Shown: in pieces, positions 35,580 through 44,884 of the stretch | Layout: each line of letters opens with the position of its first letter | Position numbering within the stretch: the stretch's first letter is position 1 | Assembly: GCA_041394845.1 (NCBI GenBank) | Contig: JAWKHL010000001.1 | Location: 1,798,001 to 1,862,000, forward strand | Reading direction: 5' to 3' | Origin: JAHCHG01 sp041394845 | GTDB taxonomy: Bacteria; Acidobacteriota; Blastocatellia; Pyrinomonadales; Pyrinomonadaceae | Length of the DNA stretch: 64,000 nucleotides | Translations under genes and position numbers: made by a program | The notes under the pieces: generated by a model | The model's database searches: none | What the model saw: the letters and a program-made list of their open reading frames with translations, nothing else | What the model was told of the DNA's origin: nothing

Positions 35580-35862
35580 CGGCGCCGACGATCCTTTCTT
35601 GCTCCTGTCCGCCTTTGAAAAGGATCAGCGTCGGGATTCCCCGGATTCCGAACTTCTGAGGAACGTTCGGATTGTTATCGACGTCCATTTTGTAAACATG
35701 CGCCTTGCCCTCGAAATCCTCGGCCACCGATTCTATCGAAGGGGCGATCATCCGGCACGGACCGCACCATTCTGCCCAAAAATCGACCAGAACGGGTTTG
35801 TCCGAGCCGAGGACATCCGCCTCAAAGTTTGCATCTGTTGCTTCTTTTGTAAAATTTCCCAT
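35503..35862 (-). CDS. trxA: Thioredoxin
   Basis: 119 residues. Active site FWAEWCGPCRMIAP, cis-Pro loop GIRGIPTLILF. A general disulfide reductase in the cytoplasm. AAGGAG Shine-Dalgarno ahead of ATG 35862. After the usual final helix (KVVEKY) there is a 12-residue extra tail (VSSEAVAKSENG), which appears to come from a duplication of the 3' end. It lies 77 bp downstream of an HtrA-like gene. Confidence 0.93.
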   Translation of the reverse strand: MGNFTKEATDANFEADVLGSDKPVLVDFWAEWCGPCRMIAPSIESVAEDFEGKAHVYKMDVDNNPNVPQKFGIRGIPTLILFKGGQEQERIVGAVTREAIAKVVEKYVSSEAVAKSENG

Positions 35863-35938
35863 TATTATCTCCTTGGTAAAAATATTATTTTTATTGCCTT
35901 TACTTTGCCTTAAAAACAAAGGTAAAGCAAACCTTAAA

Positions 35939-36982
35939 TCAATTGATATATTCGCGTTCCAGCGGAACGATTTCAAATTCCAGTAATCCCGTTCTTCTGA
36001 TTACCTTGACCTTTTGTTTTATTCCCACCCTCTCCTCGCTCAGCAGGCGGTGAAGTTCGTCGATTCCCTCGACTTTTTCACCGGCGAACTCGACGATCGT
36101 ATCGCCTTCGATCAAACCGGCGCGGCGGGCCGGGCTGTCCGGATCGGTCGAGATGACCAGAACCCCGTGTTCATTTTGAAGTTGGTAATGCCGGACGATT
36201 TGTCGCAGAACGGGGACGTTCTGACCGGCCAGACCGATGTAACTGCGCCGGATGCGCCCGTCGCGAATCAGTTTTCCGGCGACGAATTTGGCGGTATCGA
36301 CGGCGATGGCGAAACACAGTCCCTGAGTTTGTAAAATGGTGGCCGTGTTGACGCCGATCACCTCGCCGGAGGAATTGACCAGCGGACCGCCCGAATTTCC
36401 GGGATTCAAGGCCGCATCGGTCTGGATCACATCATCGATCAAACGCCCCGAACTTCCCCGCAGACTTCGCCCCAGAGCCGAAACCACACCGGCCGTAACC
36501 GTCGTTTGAAATCCGAGCGGGTTGCCGATGGCGATGGCCAGTTGACCGACCTTCAGATTGCCGGATGTGCCGAGCCGGGTGGCGACTATTTCCGGGGCAT
36601 TGATCCGAACCACAGCCAGATCCGTGTCCGGGTCATCGCCCACCAGATCCGCCTCAAAACGATTTCCGTTTTGCATCACCACGTTGATCCGGCCGGATCG
36701 GTGAACCACGTGGCTGTTGGTTAAAATAAAACCGTCCGGCGTGAAAACAAACCCCGAACCGCTTCCCCCTTGATTCGGGCCGGGCCGGCCGCGTCGCGCG
36801 CGCCGTTTGCCTTCGACCTCGATCTTGACAACCGCCGGACTGACCTTTTCCGAGGCGTTGATGACCGCCTTCGAATAAGAATCGAAGATCTCGCTTTCGT
36901 CGATCTTCTCCTCCATTTTCCCGGCGTTTTCAACCTCGATGCCGTCGGCGTTTATTGATAAAAATTCTATCGATTCAATCAT
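35939..36982 (-). CDS. HtrA/DegP-like trypsin-fold serine protease with PDZ
   Basis: 347 residues. Catalytic triad His in TNSHVVH, Asp in DTDLAVV, Ser in GNSGGPLV; a PDZ domain follows (about 250-340, GVLVISTDPDSPARRAGL). These proteases degrade misfolded proteins. No signal peptide or membrane anchor is seen from ATG 36982 (MIESIEF), so this copy may work in the cytoplasm; a longer in-frame extension is low-complexity and overlaps OsmC. Its promoter carries the Rrf2-type palindrome. Confidence 0.88.
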   Translation of the reverse strand: MIESIEFLSINADGIEVENAGKMEEKIDESEIFDSYSKAVINASEKVSPAVVKIEVEGKRRARRGRPGPNQGGSGSGFVFTPDGFILTNSHVVHRSGRINVVMQNGNRFEADLVGDDPDTDLAVVRINAPEIVATRLGTSGNLKVGQLAIAIGNPLGFQTTVTAGVVSALGRSLRGSSGRLIDDVIQTDAALNPGNSGGPLVNSSGEVIGVNTATILQTQGLCFAIAVDTAKFVAGKLIRDGRIRRSYIGLAGQNVPVLRQIVRHYQLQNEHGVLVISTDPDSPARRAGLIEGDTIVEFAGEKVEGIDELHRLLSEERVGIKQKVKVIRRTGLLEFEIVPLEREYIN

Positions 36983-36988
36983 GCTCCT

Positions 36989-37018
36989 AATTGTAACAAA
37001 GCAAGTTACAATTGGCAA
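36989..37018 (-). promoter_or_regulatory. Promoter with Rrf2-type palindrome ahead of htrA-like gene
   Basis: Perfect palindrome AATTGTAAC-N7-GTTACAATT at 36989-37013. On the minus strand it embeds a promoter: -35 TTGCCA (37018-37013), 17-nt spacer, -10 TACAAT (36995-36990). The -10 box ends 7 nt before the ATG, so the mRNA would be leaderless or nearly so. Confidence 0.65.
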
Positions 37019-37025
37019 GTGATTA

Positions 37026-37448
37026 CTATTTGATTTCGAGTTCGATCTTGGTTCCCGCCAACGCTTTTGAAACGGGGCAATTTTCCTTTGCTCCGTGAGC
37101 GAATTCGGCGAACTCTTCATCCGACAGCCCCGGCACCTGCCCTTCGAGTTCGAGGTTGATCCGGGTGATCTCAAAAGCCTCGCCGACCTTTTCGATCCGG
37201 ACGCTGGCCGTCGTGTGAAGCCGCTCGGGCGTGTGCCCGGCCTTCGTCAGCGCCGCATCCAGAGCCATCGTAAAACAACCGGCGTGAGCCGCTCCGATCA
37301 GTTCTTCGGGGTTGGTTCCCGGCTTTCCCTCCTCGAAACGCGAAGCGAAGGAATAGCTTCCTTCGAACGCTCCGCTTCCAAGCTTGATGTTTCCTTTTCC
37401 CTCCGTCAAATTCCCCTTCCATTCGGCTTCCGCCACTCTCACGGGCAT
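37026..37448 (-). CDS. osmC: OsmC family peroxiredoxin
   Basis: 140 residues. Both redox cysteines are present (AAHAGCFTMAL and KENCPVSKAL), with the N-terminal beta strands typical of OsmC. It reduces organic hydroperoxides using dithiols such as lipoate-type donors. GGAGG-like Shine-Dalgarno before the ATG. Confidence 0.94.
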   Translation of the reverse strand: MPVRVAEAEWKGNLTEGKGNIKLGSGAFEGSYSFASRFEEGKPGTNPEELIGAAHAGCFTMALDAALTKAGHTPERLHTTASVRIEKVGEAFEITRINLELEGQVPGLSDEEFAEFAHGAKENCPVSKALAGTKIELEIK

Positions 37449-37553
37449 AAATTTTCCTCCCTAAATTAATTTTAATTGCCAGTTCTTCTTACAAAGTCAG
37501 AATGCGGATCAAACGGATCGAAACGGATTTTCAATCCGCCGTTTTTTGATCCC

Positions 37554-38570
37554 CTAAAAATCATTCTCCAAAACGATCCGATACCGCGCTTTTCCGCTTT
37601 CCAGATGCTCGAACGCCTCGTTGATCCGAGACATTTTGAAGTGTTCGGTGACCGTCTCGATCGAATGCCGGGCGCAGAACTCGACCATCTTTCTGACCAC
37701 GGACGGACTGCCGGTGGCCGTTCCGGTCACGCTTTTTTGGCCGGCGATCAGATTAAAGGAAAGAACCTTGATCGGTTCGAGCACGGCCCCGACGATATGC
37801 AGTTTTCCCTTCGGAGCCAGCGCCCCGAGATAGCCCCGCCAGTTGAGCGGGACGTTGACGGTCGAAATGATCATATCGAATTTTCCGGCCAGTTTTTCCA
37901 GTTCCTCGTCGCTTCTGGAATTGACCACGTGATCCGCTCCCATTTTTTTCAGTTCCTCGGTTTTTGAAAGATCCGAGGTAAACGCCGTCACTTCACAACC
38001 CCATTTATCGGCGAATTGGAGGGCCAGATGACCGAGTCCGCCGATGCCGATGACGCCGACCTTATCGGTCGGTTTGATGTCGTTCTGGACGAACGGATTG
38101 AACACCGTGATCCCGCCGCAAAAAAGCGGCCCGGCCTTTGAAGCGTCCATCTCATCCGGCAATTTGACGGCCCAATCCCAGTTACAACGCACCCGGTCGG
38201 CAAAACCGCCGTGGCGTTCAACGATCGTTCCCTCCAGATTCGGGCAGTTGATCTGAAAACCCGAGATGCAGTTGTCGCAATGACCGCAGGTCGCCGAATT
38301 CCACCCGAGACCGACCCTGTCGCCGACCTCAAGCCCCTTGACCCCGTCGCCGACCGCAACGACCCGGCCGACGACCTCGTGCCCGCCGACAAACGGGAAT
38401 TTTGTCATCGCCCATTCGTCATTGCGCATCGACAGGTCCGAGTGGCAAATGCCGCAATATGCAACCTTGATCTCTATTTGCTCGCTTTTTAGTTCGCCCG
38501 GATCGAATTCGAACGGGACGAATTTTCCCCCGATCTTTTCGGCCGCATAGGCTTTTATTTTTTCACTCAT
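37554..38570 (-). CDS. Zinc-dependent alcohol dehydrogenase (NADPH aldehyde reductase type)
   Basis: 338 residues. Catalytic zinc residues in CGICHSD and GGHEVVG; structural zinc cysteines in CGHCDNCISGFQINC; cofactor motif GIGGLGHLALQFA. This resembles YahK/Ahr-type broad aldehyde reductases. It reduces reactive aldehydes to alcohols, which fits the detoxification setting. Confidence 0.94.
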   Translation of the reverse strand: MSEKIKAYAAEKIGGKFVPFEFDPGELKSEQIEIKVAYCGICHSDLSMRNDEWAMTKFPFVGGHEVVGRVVAVGDGVKGLEVGDRVGLGWNSATCGHCDNCISGFQINCPNLEGTIVERHGGFADRVRCNWDWAVKLPDEMDASKAGPLFCGGITVFNPFVQNDIKPTDKVGVIGIGGLGHLALQFADKWGCEVTAFTSDLSKTEELKKMGADHVVNSRSDEELEKLAGKFDMIISTVNVPLNWRGYLGALAPKGKLHIVGAVLEPIKVLSFNLIAGQKSVTGTATGSPSVVRKMVEFCARHSIETVTEHFKMSRINEAFEHLESGKARYRIVLENDF

Positions 38571-38603
38571 AATTTATTATTCTGTAACTTAAGTTTTTTT
38601 ATA

Positions 38604-38691
38604 TTTAGCCACAGAGAACACCGAGAACTCAGAGACAAATCGTTTGATCGACAATAATTCCTCGGTGCCCTCTGTGTTCTCTGTGGCTAAA
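38604..38691. repeat. Inverted repeat, CCACAGAG family
   Basis: TTAGCCACAGAGAACACCGAG at the left is inverted at 38661-38691 with some extra bases, forming an imperfect hairpin. A related copy sits at 41555-41635. It lies 34 bp upstream of the dehydrogenase gene. Confidence 0.75.
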
Positions 38692-38762
38692 TTTATTGTT
38701 AATAACTTTTGATTACACAGTATTTATTTGCAACTGTTTTCCAGTTTTCCCCTTCTCCCTCC

Positions 38763-39422
38763 TCAAACTTTTTGAGCCAAATTGTAAACCAGATCCTCGG
38801 TCATATAAACGCGGCTTTGGAAAATATGCGGATAGTGTTTTTTCAGTTCGCTGACCGCCAGTTCGTACGGCATGTCGGCGAAATTCCCGTAATCGTGCAA
38901 ATATTCCATGAACACATTGCCTTGGTCGTCAAACTGCTGAAAGATGGCGTCCTCGGTTCCGTCGAATTCCAACGGGGTGACTCTCAGACGGCGGCACAGT
39001 TTTTCGTTAAAGGCGGGCGTCGTCTTTAACCATTTTCCATCAAGAAACATTTCGGCCGCGCCGTGAAAAACCAGTTCATTGGTGCCGAGGATCTGCTCGA
39101 ACTTTTCGGTCGCGATGTGATTGGCGACGATGTAAAAACTAAGGCGGCTGGCAATGCCGACCGCCCGCGCCGAAGCCGCCAGCAGGACGGCTTTTTCCAC
39201 ACAGTAACCGGTCTCCTTTTTCAAAAGACTGCTCGCCTTGAGGCCCGACGGGCGCAGGTCCAGACGATAGGGATCGTATTTGAAACCGTCCCGCACGGCG
39301 TAAAAAAGGCTGACGGCGTTTTCCCTCGCGGAACGGGTTTCGTCCGTATTTTCCAGGGCGAAACGGAGAACTTCCGGGTGATCGAAATCAAGATAAAATG
39401 TGGGAGTCAGGTAATATTCCAT
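38763..39422 (-). CDS. Transglutaminase-like protein
   Basis: 219 residues. The catalytic Cys is in KETGYCVEKAVLLAA, and a His/Asp pair is likely in FHGAAEMFLDGKWLKTTPAFN. Such proteins act as peptidases or cross-linking enzymes. ATG 39422 (MEYYLTP) has GGAG in front; an ATG seven codons upstream is possible. Confidence 0.82.
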   Translation of the reverse strand: MEYYLTPTFYLDFDHPEVLRFALENTDETRSARENAVSLFYAVRDGFKYDPYRLDLRPSGLKASSLLKKETGYCVEKAVLLAASARAVGIASRLSFYIVANHIATEKFEQILGTNELVFHGAAEMFLDGKWLKTTPAFNEKLCRRLRVTPLEFDGTEDAIFQQFDDQGNVFMEYLHDYGNFADMPYELAVSELKKHYPHIFQSRVYMTEDLVYNLAQKV

Positions 39423-39468
39423 AACGCTCCGGAAAAACTTCAAAAAACGGCCCCTTAAACCCGTTTCT

Positions 39469-39508
39469 TTCGAACGATCCGCGATTTCAAAAAACGGGAT
39501 CGTTCGAA
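39469..39508. repeat. 12-bp inverted repeat
   Basis: TTCGAACGATCC (39469-39480) and GGATCGTTCGAA (39497-39508) with a 16-nt loop, placed just beyond the 3' end of the aldo/keto reductase gene. No T-run on either side. Confidence 0.7.
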
Positions 39509-39533
39509 AAAAGCCTCTTTGTCAAAGCCGCCC

Positions 39534-40523
39534 TCAGGCGTTGACGACCTTCATCATCTCCTCTGGATAACGCAGACCGGCGGCCGCATCGACCGGAAAG
39601 ATCCGGTTGATCTCATCCAACTCATCGGACGTCAGTTCGATCTCGACGGCTCCGGCGTTTTGTTCCAGATACTTCCGCCGCTTGGTTCCGGGAATCGGAA
39701 CGATTTCCTCGCCCTGGGCCAGAACCCAGGCCAGCGCCAGTTGCGAAGCCGTCACGCCTTTGGCCTCGGCGATCTCCTCGACCTTTTTGACCAGTTCCAG
39801 ATTTTTCTGAAAATTCTCTCCCTGAAAACGCGGGCTGTGGCGCCGGTAATCGTTTTCGGGAATGTCCTCGAACTTCTGGAAATTGCCCGACAGGAATCCC
39901 CGGCCGAGCGGCGAATAGGCGACGAAACCGATGTTCAATTCGCGGCAGGCGGCCAGCACTTCATTTTCCTCGACGTCCCGCGTCCAGAGCGAATACTCCG
40001 ATTGCAAAGCCGTGATCGGGTGAATTTTTGAGGCCCGCCGCAGGGTTTCGGCCGAGGCCTCGGAAAGCCCCAGATATCTGACCTTTCCTTCTTTGACGAG
40101 TTGGGCCATCGCCCCGACCGTTTCCTCGATCGGAGTGGCGGGATCGACCCGGTGCTGATAATAAAGATCGATCGTCTCGATGCCCAAACGCCTGAGACTC
40201 CCTTCGCAGGCCGCACGGACGTATTCGGGTTTGCCGTTGATCCCCCGGATCATGGCGTTTTCCTTGCTCCGTTCGATCCCGAATTTGGTGGCGATGACGA
40301 ACTGATCGCGTTTTCCGCTGATCGCCCGTCCGACCAGTTCCTCGTTGTCGCCGATCCCGTACATATCGGCCGTGTCGAGAAAATTGACGCCCAGTTCGAG
40401 CGCCCTGTGGATGGTGGCGATCGATTCGTTCTCATCGGTATCGCCGTAAAATTCGGACATTCCCATGCATCCCAAACCGACGGCCGAAACTCTCAGATCT
40501 TTTCCCAATGTTCGTGATTTCAT
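39534..40523 (-). CDS. Aldo/keto reductase (AKR13-like)
   Basis: 329 residues. Catalytic tetrad candidates: Asp in LDTADMYG with its Tyr, Lys in ATKFG, His in YYQHRVD. NADPH-dependent carbonyl reductase. AGGAGT before the ATG. Confidence 0.93.
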   Translation of the reverse strand: MKSRTLGKDLRVSAVGLGCMGMSEFYGDTDENESIATIHRALELGVNFLDTADMYGIGDNEELVGRAISGKRDQFVIATKFGIERSKENAMIRGINGKPEYVRAACEGSLRRLGIETIDLYYQHRVDPATPIEETVGAMAQLVKEGKVRYLGLSEASAETLRRASKIHPITALQSEYSLWTRDVEENEVLAACRELNIGFVAYSPLGRGFLSGNFQKFEDIPENDYRRHSPRFQGENFQKNLELVKKVEEIAEAKGVTASQLALAWVLAQGEEIVPIPGTKRRKYLEQNAGAVEIELTSDELDEINRIFPVDAAAGLRYPEEMMKVVNA

Positions 40524-40637
40524 TTTCTTTTACTCCTCCTTTGGTTTTGGGTCCCGTCCTCAGACCGCTTACCGATAAAAAACAAAGGTTTTCCTCCGAC
40601 CGGAAATTGCGCCGGGCGGGACTCAAAACTGCAAACT

Positions 40638-41498
40638 TCAATTCGCCTGAGCCAGTTCGTTTTCGGGGAAATCCGCCCCTTCGCTGGTTTCCGCCCAGGC
40701 ATCGAATTCTTCCTTCAGGCTTTCCAATTTCAAACGCGCATTTTTCAAAGCGGCCCGGCCCAAAAGCAGGTTTTTCGGCGGATTTTCCGCCTCGACAGCT
40801 TTGACGATCGCCCGGGCGGCCCTGACCGGATCGCCCGGCTGATTTCCGCTGTAACCGCGGATCGCCTCCTTGTTGGCTCCGGCGGTTTCGGCGTAATCGG
40901 CGATGGTCTCGCCCGTCTCATTGGCCGAACGGCCGGCCCAATCGGTCCGAAAACCGCTCGGTTCGACGATGATGACATCTATTCCGAGGGGTTCGACCTC
41001 TTTTTGCAGAGCCTCGGAAAGTCCGTTGACCGCAAATTTGGTCGCGTTGTAAAACCCGACTCCGGGAAAACCGACCAGACCGCCGATCGACGAGATGTTG
41101 ACGATGGTCCCGCCTTTCCGCTCGCGCATTTTCGGCAACACCGCCCGGGTCATCCCGGCCAGCCCCCAGAAATTCGCTTCGAACATCGAACGAACCTCGC
41201 CTTCTTCGGATTCCTCGACCGCGCCGAAATAACCGAAACCGGCGTTGTTGACCAGAACGTCGATCCGGCCGAAATGCTTCTCGGCTTCGGCGACCGCTTC
41301 GGCGACCTGCTCTTTATCGGTCACGTCCAGCGTCAAAGCCAGAGAGTTTTCCTCATTGATCGCGGCCAGATCGCCGACCTGTTCGACGTTTCGGGCCGTG
41401 ACGGCCACCCGGTAATCGTTTTCCAGCAGAAATTTCGCCAATTCGCGTCCGAACCCGGTCGAACATCCCGTTATGAACCAAACTTTTTTTTCACTCAT
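40638..41498 (-). CDS. Short-chain dehydrogenase/reductase
   Basis: 286 residues. Cofactor motif TGCSTGFGRELA, NAG motif NNAGFGYFG, catalytic Ser in NISSIGG and YxxxK as YNATKFAV. Classical SDR; substrate unknown. Confidence 0.93.
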   Translation of the reverse strand: MSEKKVWFITGCSTGFGRELAKFLLENDYRVAVTARNVEQVGDLAAINEENSLALTLDVTDKEQVAEAVAEAEKHFGRIDVLVNNAGFGYFGAVEESEEGEVRSMFEANFWGLAGMTRAVLPKMRERKGGTIVNISSIGGLVGFPGVGFYNATKFAVNGLSEALQKEVEPLGIDVIIVEPSGFRTDWAGRSANETGETIADYAETAGANKEAIRGYSGNQPGDPVRAARAIVKAVEAENPPKNLLLGRAALKNARLKLESLKEEFDAWAETSEGADFPENELAQAN

Positions 41499-41554
41499 AA
41501 ATCCTTACTCCTTGTATAAAAACATATTGAAAAACGCGATCTAACAAATAATCC

Positions 41555-41635
41555 GGCCACCGGGGACACAGAGCATGCGGAGTCAAATCGCTTTTTTTTA
41601 AAAAATCCCTCGGTGATCTCCGCGTCCTCGGTGGC
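41555..41635. repeat. Inverted repeat, CCACAGAG family (second copy)
   Basis: GCCACCGGGGACACAGAG at 41555 onward is inverted at 41609-41635 as CTCGGTG..GTCCTCGGTGGC. The order of blocks matches the copy at 38604. Confidence 0.7.
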
Positions 41636-41678
41636 AAAAAACTCGGGTCAAAAAATCATCAAAACAAAAATTCTCCCC

Positions 41679-42317
41679 TTATCTCTTCAGAAGCTTAAAA
41701 GCGTGCGTTCGGGTTTTATGTTTCAAACCGTAATTGACCCATAAATTGGCAAAAGCCTCGAGCAGAAAAGACTGTTCGATGCCACCCAGATCCTCAACCT
41801 CCCAGCCGAAAACCTCGGCCAGAGCGGCGGCCTCGGACTTGGCCTCTTGATCATTTCCGGCGATCAGCATGGTCGCGGTCAAATCGCCGTAAAAAGGGTC
41901 CGGCATCACTTCAAGACCGATCGAACTGAAGGCTTTGACGACCTTTGCCTCGGGCAATCGTCGCTGGATCTTCTCGCCGAGCGAATCGCCGAAGTTTACC
42001 GTAAATTTCGGCGGGACGCCCTGAGAAAAATCCATCGGATTGGTGACATCGATCAGGGTCTTTCCGGCAAAATTTTCCGGGCCGGTTTCTTCGATCGCCC
42101 CTTCGATCGCCTCGAAAGGAACCGTCAGGAACAAAACTTCGCCGAATCGAGCCGTTTCTTCCAAATCGCCCGCCGAGCCATTTTGACCGGCCTCCTCAAC
42201 CCAACCATTTAACTTTTCCGGCGACCGGCTGCCGAGTTTCACCTCGTACCCTTTTTCCAAAAACGCCTCGGCCAGCTTTTTGGCGACATTGCCCGCCCCG
42301 ATAAATCCCAATTTCAT
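41679..42317 (-). CDS. NADPH-dependent F420-reductase-like oxidoreductase
   Basis: 212 residues. Rossmann opening MKLGFIGAGNVAKKLAEAF, then VTNPMDFSQG and KAFSSIG. The family (NpdG-like) reduces F420 with NADPH, but many bacterial copies act on other substrates. Adjacent to a second member of the same family, 5 bp away. Confidence 0.88.
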   Translation of the reverse strand: MKLGFIGAGNVAKKLAEAFLEKGYEVKLGSRSPEKLNGWVEEAGQNGSAGDLEETARFGEVLFLTVPFEAIEGAIEETGPENFAGKTLIDVTNPMDFSQGVPPKFTVNFGDSLGEKIQRRLPEAKVVKAFSSIGLEVMPDPFYGDLTATMLIAGNDQEAKSEAAALAEVFGWEVEDLGGIEQSFLLEAFANLWVNYGLKHKTRTHAFKLLKR

Positions 42318-42322
42318 AATTT

Positions 42323-42958
42323 TTAATAACTGGCCCGCAAAACCGTTTTCACCTCGCCGACCTTCAAATTTCTGTTATAGATCGACGAACCGGGCGATTG
42401 CGACCTTCCTCCCTCGCTCAAACCGCCCGTGTCAAAAGCGCCGAAACCGATCTCTTCGATCAAACCGGCGACCTTTTTCTTGGCCTCCGAATCGTCTCCG
42501 GCGATGAATATCACTCTTCTTTCTTCGACCGGAATCTCCGTGTTCCCCTGAGTTTTAAGATGTTCGAACCAGATCGTGTTAAAGGCCTTGACAACCTTTG
42601 CGTTCTTCAGATGCGCGGCCAGCATCTCGCTCGAAGTGGTTTTGTCCGCGTCGAGTTCTCCGAAACGCCCGTCGCGGTCCGGGTAATAATTGTTCGAATC
42701 AATGACGATCTTTCCGGCGAAGACATCGGCCGGCAACTCCTTATATTTTCCGAACGGGATCGAAACCAGCACAATCTCACCGAAACCGGCCGCTTCCTCG
42801 ATGGTCGCCGCCCGCGCATTCGCGCCGATCTCCCCGACCAGATCGCTCAAAGTCTCCGGCCCGCGCGAATTGGCGATCGCCACCTGATGTCCCGTCCGGG
42901 CAAAAAGCCGCGCGGCGTTCCCGCCGATATGTCCGGCTCCGATCACTCCTATTTTCAT
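42323..42958 (-). CDS. NADPH-dependent F420-reductase-like oxidoreductase, second copy
   Basis: 211 residues. MKIGVIGAGHIGGNAARLF, DSNNYYPDRDG and KAFNTIWFEHL identify the same family as the preceding entry. Start is ATG 42958; an upstream in-frame extension overlaps the SDR gene and is rejected. Confidence 0.9.
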   Translation of the reverse strand: MKIGVIGAGHIGGNAARLFARTGHQVAIANSRGPETLSDLVGEIGANARAATIEEAAGFGEIVLVSIPFGKYKELPADVFAGKIVIDSNNYYPDRDGRFGELDADKTTSSEMLAAHLKNAKVVKAFNTIWFEHLKTQGNTEIPVEERRVIFIAGDDSEAKKKVAGLIEEIGFGAFDTGGLSEGGRSQSPGSSIYNRNLKVGEVKTVLRASY

Positions 42959-42963
42959 TTTTT

Positions 42964-43767
42964 TCACCTTCCCTTTTTCAAAAACTTTTCGCTTTCGGCC
43001 AAAATAGCCGCCCTGATCTTTCTCAATCCCTGAAGCCACCGATCCCGGTTCTCGGCCTTGTTGACCATATACCGCCTGACTTCCGCGTGGGGCAGGATCA
43101 AAAACGTCTCGCTTCTCAATCCCTCGACGACGGCCTCGGCGCATTCTTCCGGAGTGATCGCCCCTTCCATCAAAAAATTTTCCGGCTCGCCCTCTTTGCT
43201 TTCGATCAAACGGGTCTTGACCCCTTGCGGGCAGAGACACGAAACGTAGATCCCCCGATCCGCATACTCGATCGACAGATTTTCTCCCAACGCTACGGCC
43301 GCGTGTTTGGTGGCGGCGTAGGGCGCGGCCATCGGATGGGTCAAAAGCCCGGCGGCCGATGCCGTGATCAAAAATCCGCCGCCGCCCCGGTCGATCATCG
43401 ACGGGAAAACCGCGCGGGCCAGGAAAACGTGGGACATCAGGTTGACCTCGTAAATTTCCCGCCAGACCTCGTTGGCCACCTCCAGAGCGCCCTCGGCTCC
43501 GCCGATCCCGGCGTTTGAGCAGACCAGATCAATTCTCCCCTCCCGGTCCAGAATCTCCGTTACAACCCGTCGGCAGGCATCCTCGTCGGAAACGTCCAAC
43601 CGAAAGGCGCGACCGCCGACCGATTTGGCGACCGATTCGGCGTTTTCAAGGTCAATGTCGGCCACAAAGATCCTTTTTGCATCAACGTCCCGGAATTTTT
43701 CGCAAAGCGCCCGTCCGATGCCGCGGGCCCCGCCCGTAACCAGAATGATTTTGTCTTTGATCTCCAT
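42964..43767 (-). CDS. Short-chain dehydrogenase/reductase
   Basis: 267 residues. VTGGARGIGRALCEKF, CSNAGIGG and YAATKHAA. Five bases before the F420-reductase-like gene, so co-transcribed. Confidence 0.93.
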   Translation of the reverse strand: MEIKDKIILVTGGARGIGRALCEKFRDVDAKRIFVADIDLENAESVAKSVGGRAFRLDVSDEDACRRVVTEILDREGRIDLVCSNAGIGGAEGALEVANEVWREIYEVNLMSHVFLARAVFPSMIDRGGGGFLITASAAGLLTHPMAAPYAATKHAAVALGENLSIEYADRGIYVSCLCPQGVKTRLIESKEGEPENFLMEGAITPEECAEAVVEGLRSETFLILPHAEVRRYMVNKAENRDRWLQGLRKIRAAILAESEKFLKKGR

Positions 43768-43852
43768 AAAATTTCAGTCATCAATGACGGCGATCAGAAT
43801 GTCGTCGCGGAAAAGACTTTCCCCCTTGACTCCATCATCTGATCTCTCCGGT

Positions 43853-44809
43853 TCAATCCAAAGTCAAAACCACTTTCCCGGTCGTCTTTCTTCCCTCGAT
43901 GGCTTCGTGAGCCTCGCGGGCCCGTTCGAGCGGAAACTCCGTCACTTGTATTTTCAACCGACCGGAGCCGAGATGTTCGAGCAGTTCGCGGGTGAATCTG
44001 ATCCGGTTTTCGACCGATTCGTTCATCAGCCAGTAACCGCGAATTGTGTGATTCTTGTGCATCAGACTGAGGACCGAAACCTTGAAATCCTCGCCGCTGG
44101 CCGAACCGTAAACCCACATCGTCCCGTTTTTGGCCAGCACCTTCAGGTTTTTGGCCACGATCTCACCGCCGACCATCTCGATCAGCCAATCAACACCGTT
44201 CCCGTCGGTCGAGCGCAAAACCTCTTCCGGCCAGTCGTTTTCGCTGTAATTGATGGCAACGTCGGCTCCCAATCCGGCGATCAGTTCCAGCTTTTCTTCG
44301 CTCGATGCGGTTCCGATCACCCTCAGCCCCTTGTGTTTGGCCAACTGAACGAGAAGCGTCCCGACTCCGCCCGCAGCCGCGTGAATGAGGATCGTCTGCC
44401 CGGCCTTCGTGTCGTCCAAAAGCCCGAGCGCCGTCAATCCCTGAACCAGCAAAGCGGTCGCTTCCCCGTAACCCAGTTCGTCCGGGATCGGGATCACGGT
44501 AACGGCTTTGGCAGTGGCGTATTCGGCGTAACCGCCGCTGGTCGTAACGGCCAGAACGCGCTGGCCCTTTTGCAGATTCGAAACCCCTTCGCCGAGTTCC
44601 TCGATCGTTCCGGCCGCCTCGTAGCCGAGCGTTACGGGCAGTTCCGGTTTGGTCAGATAATTTCCGGCCCGCATCATCGTGTCGGCGTAATTGATCCCGG
44701 CCGCCCTCACTCTGATCAAAACCTCGTCCGCCTTCGGAACCGGTTTTTCGATCTCATCGAGCGATAATTTCTCGGCTCCTCCAAGTTCGTGTACTCTTAT
44801 TGCTTTCAT
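43853..44809 (-). CDS. NADPH:quinone oxidoreductase (QOR-like)
   Basis: 318 residues. IHAAAGGVGTLLVQLAK is the NADPH site; RAAGINYADTMMRAG the active-site loop. Single-electron or two-electron quinone reduction. The frame extends upstream into repeat DNA, so ATG 44809 is chosen. Confidence 0.92.
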   Translation of the reverse strand: MKAIRVHELGGAEKLSLDEIEKPVPKADEVLIRVRAAGINYADTMMRAGNYLTKPELPVTLGYEAAGTIEELGEGVSNLQKGQRVLAVTTSGGYAEYATAKAVTVIPIPDELGYGEATALLVQGLTALGLLDDTKAGQTILIHAAAGGVGTLLVQLAKHKGLRVIGTASSEEKLELIAGLGADVAINYSENDWPEEVLRSTDGNGVDWLIEMVGGEIVAKNLKVLAKNGTMWVYGSASGEDFKVSVLSLMHKNHTIRGYWLMNESVENRIRFTRELLEHLGSGRLKIQVTEFPLERAREAHEAIEGRKTTGKVVLTLD

Positions 44810-44884
44810 AGTTTTTGTTTTTCCTAATTTTTTTAGGTATTCCCCAGGTGATCTTTGAAGTTGTTTTTTTAATGTTTTTAACCA

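Noticed and set aside
38211..38550. Plus-strand frames inside the alcohol dehydrogenase gene
   Set aside because: Shadows of the dehydrogenase coding sequence, without independent signals.
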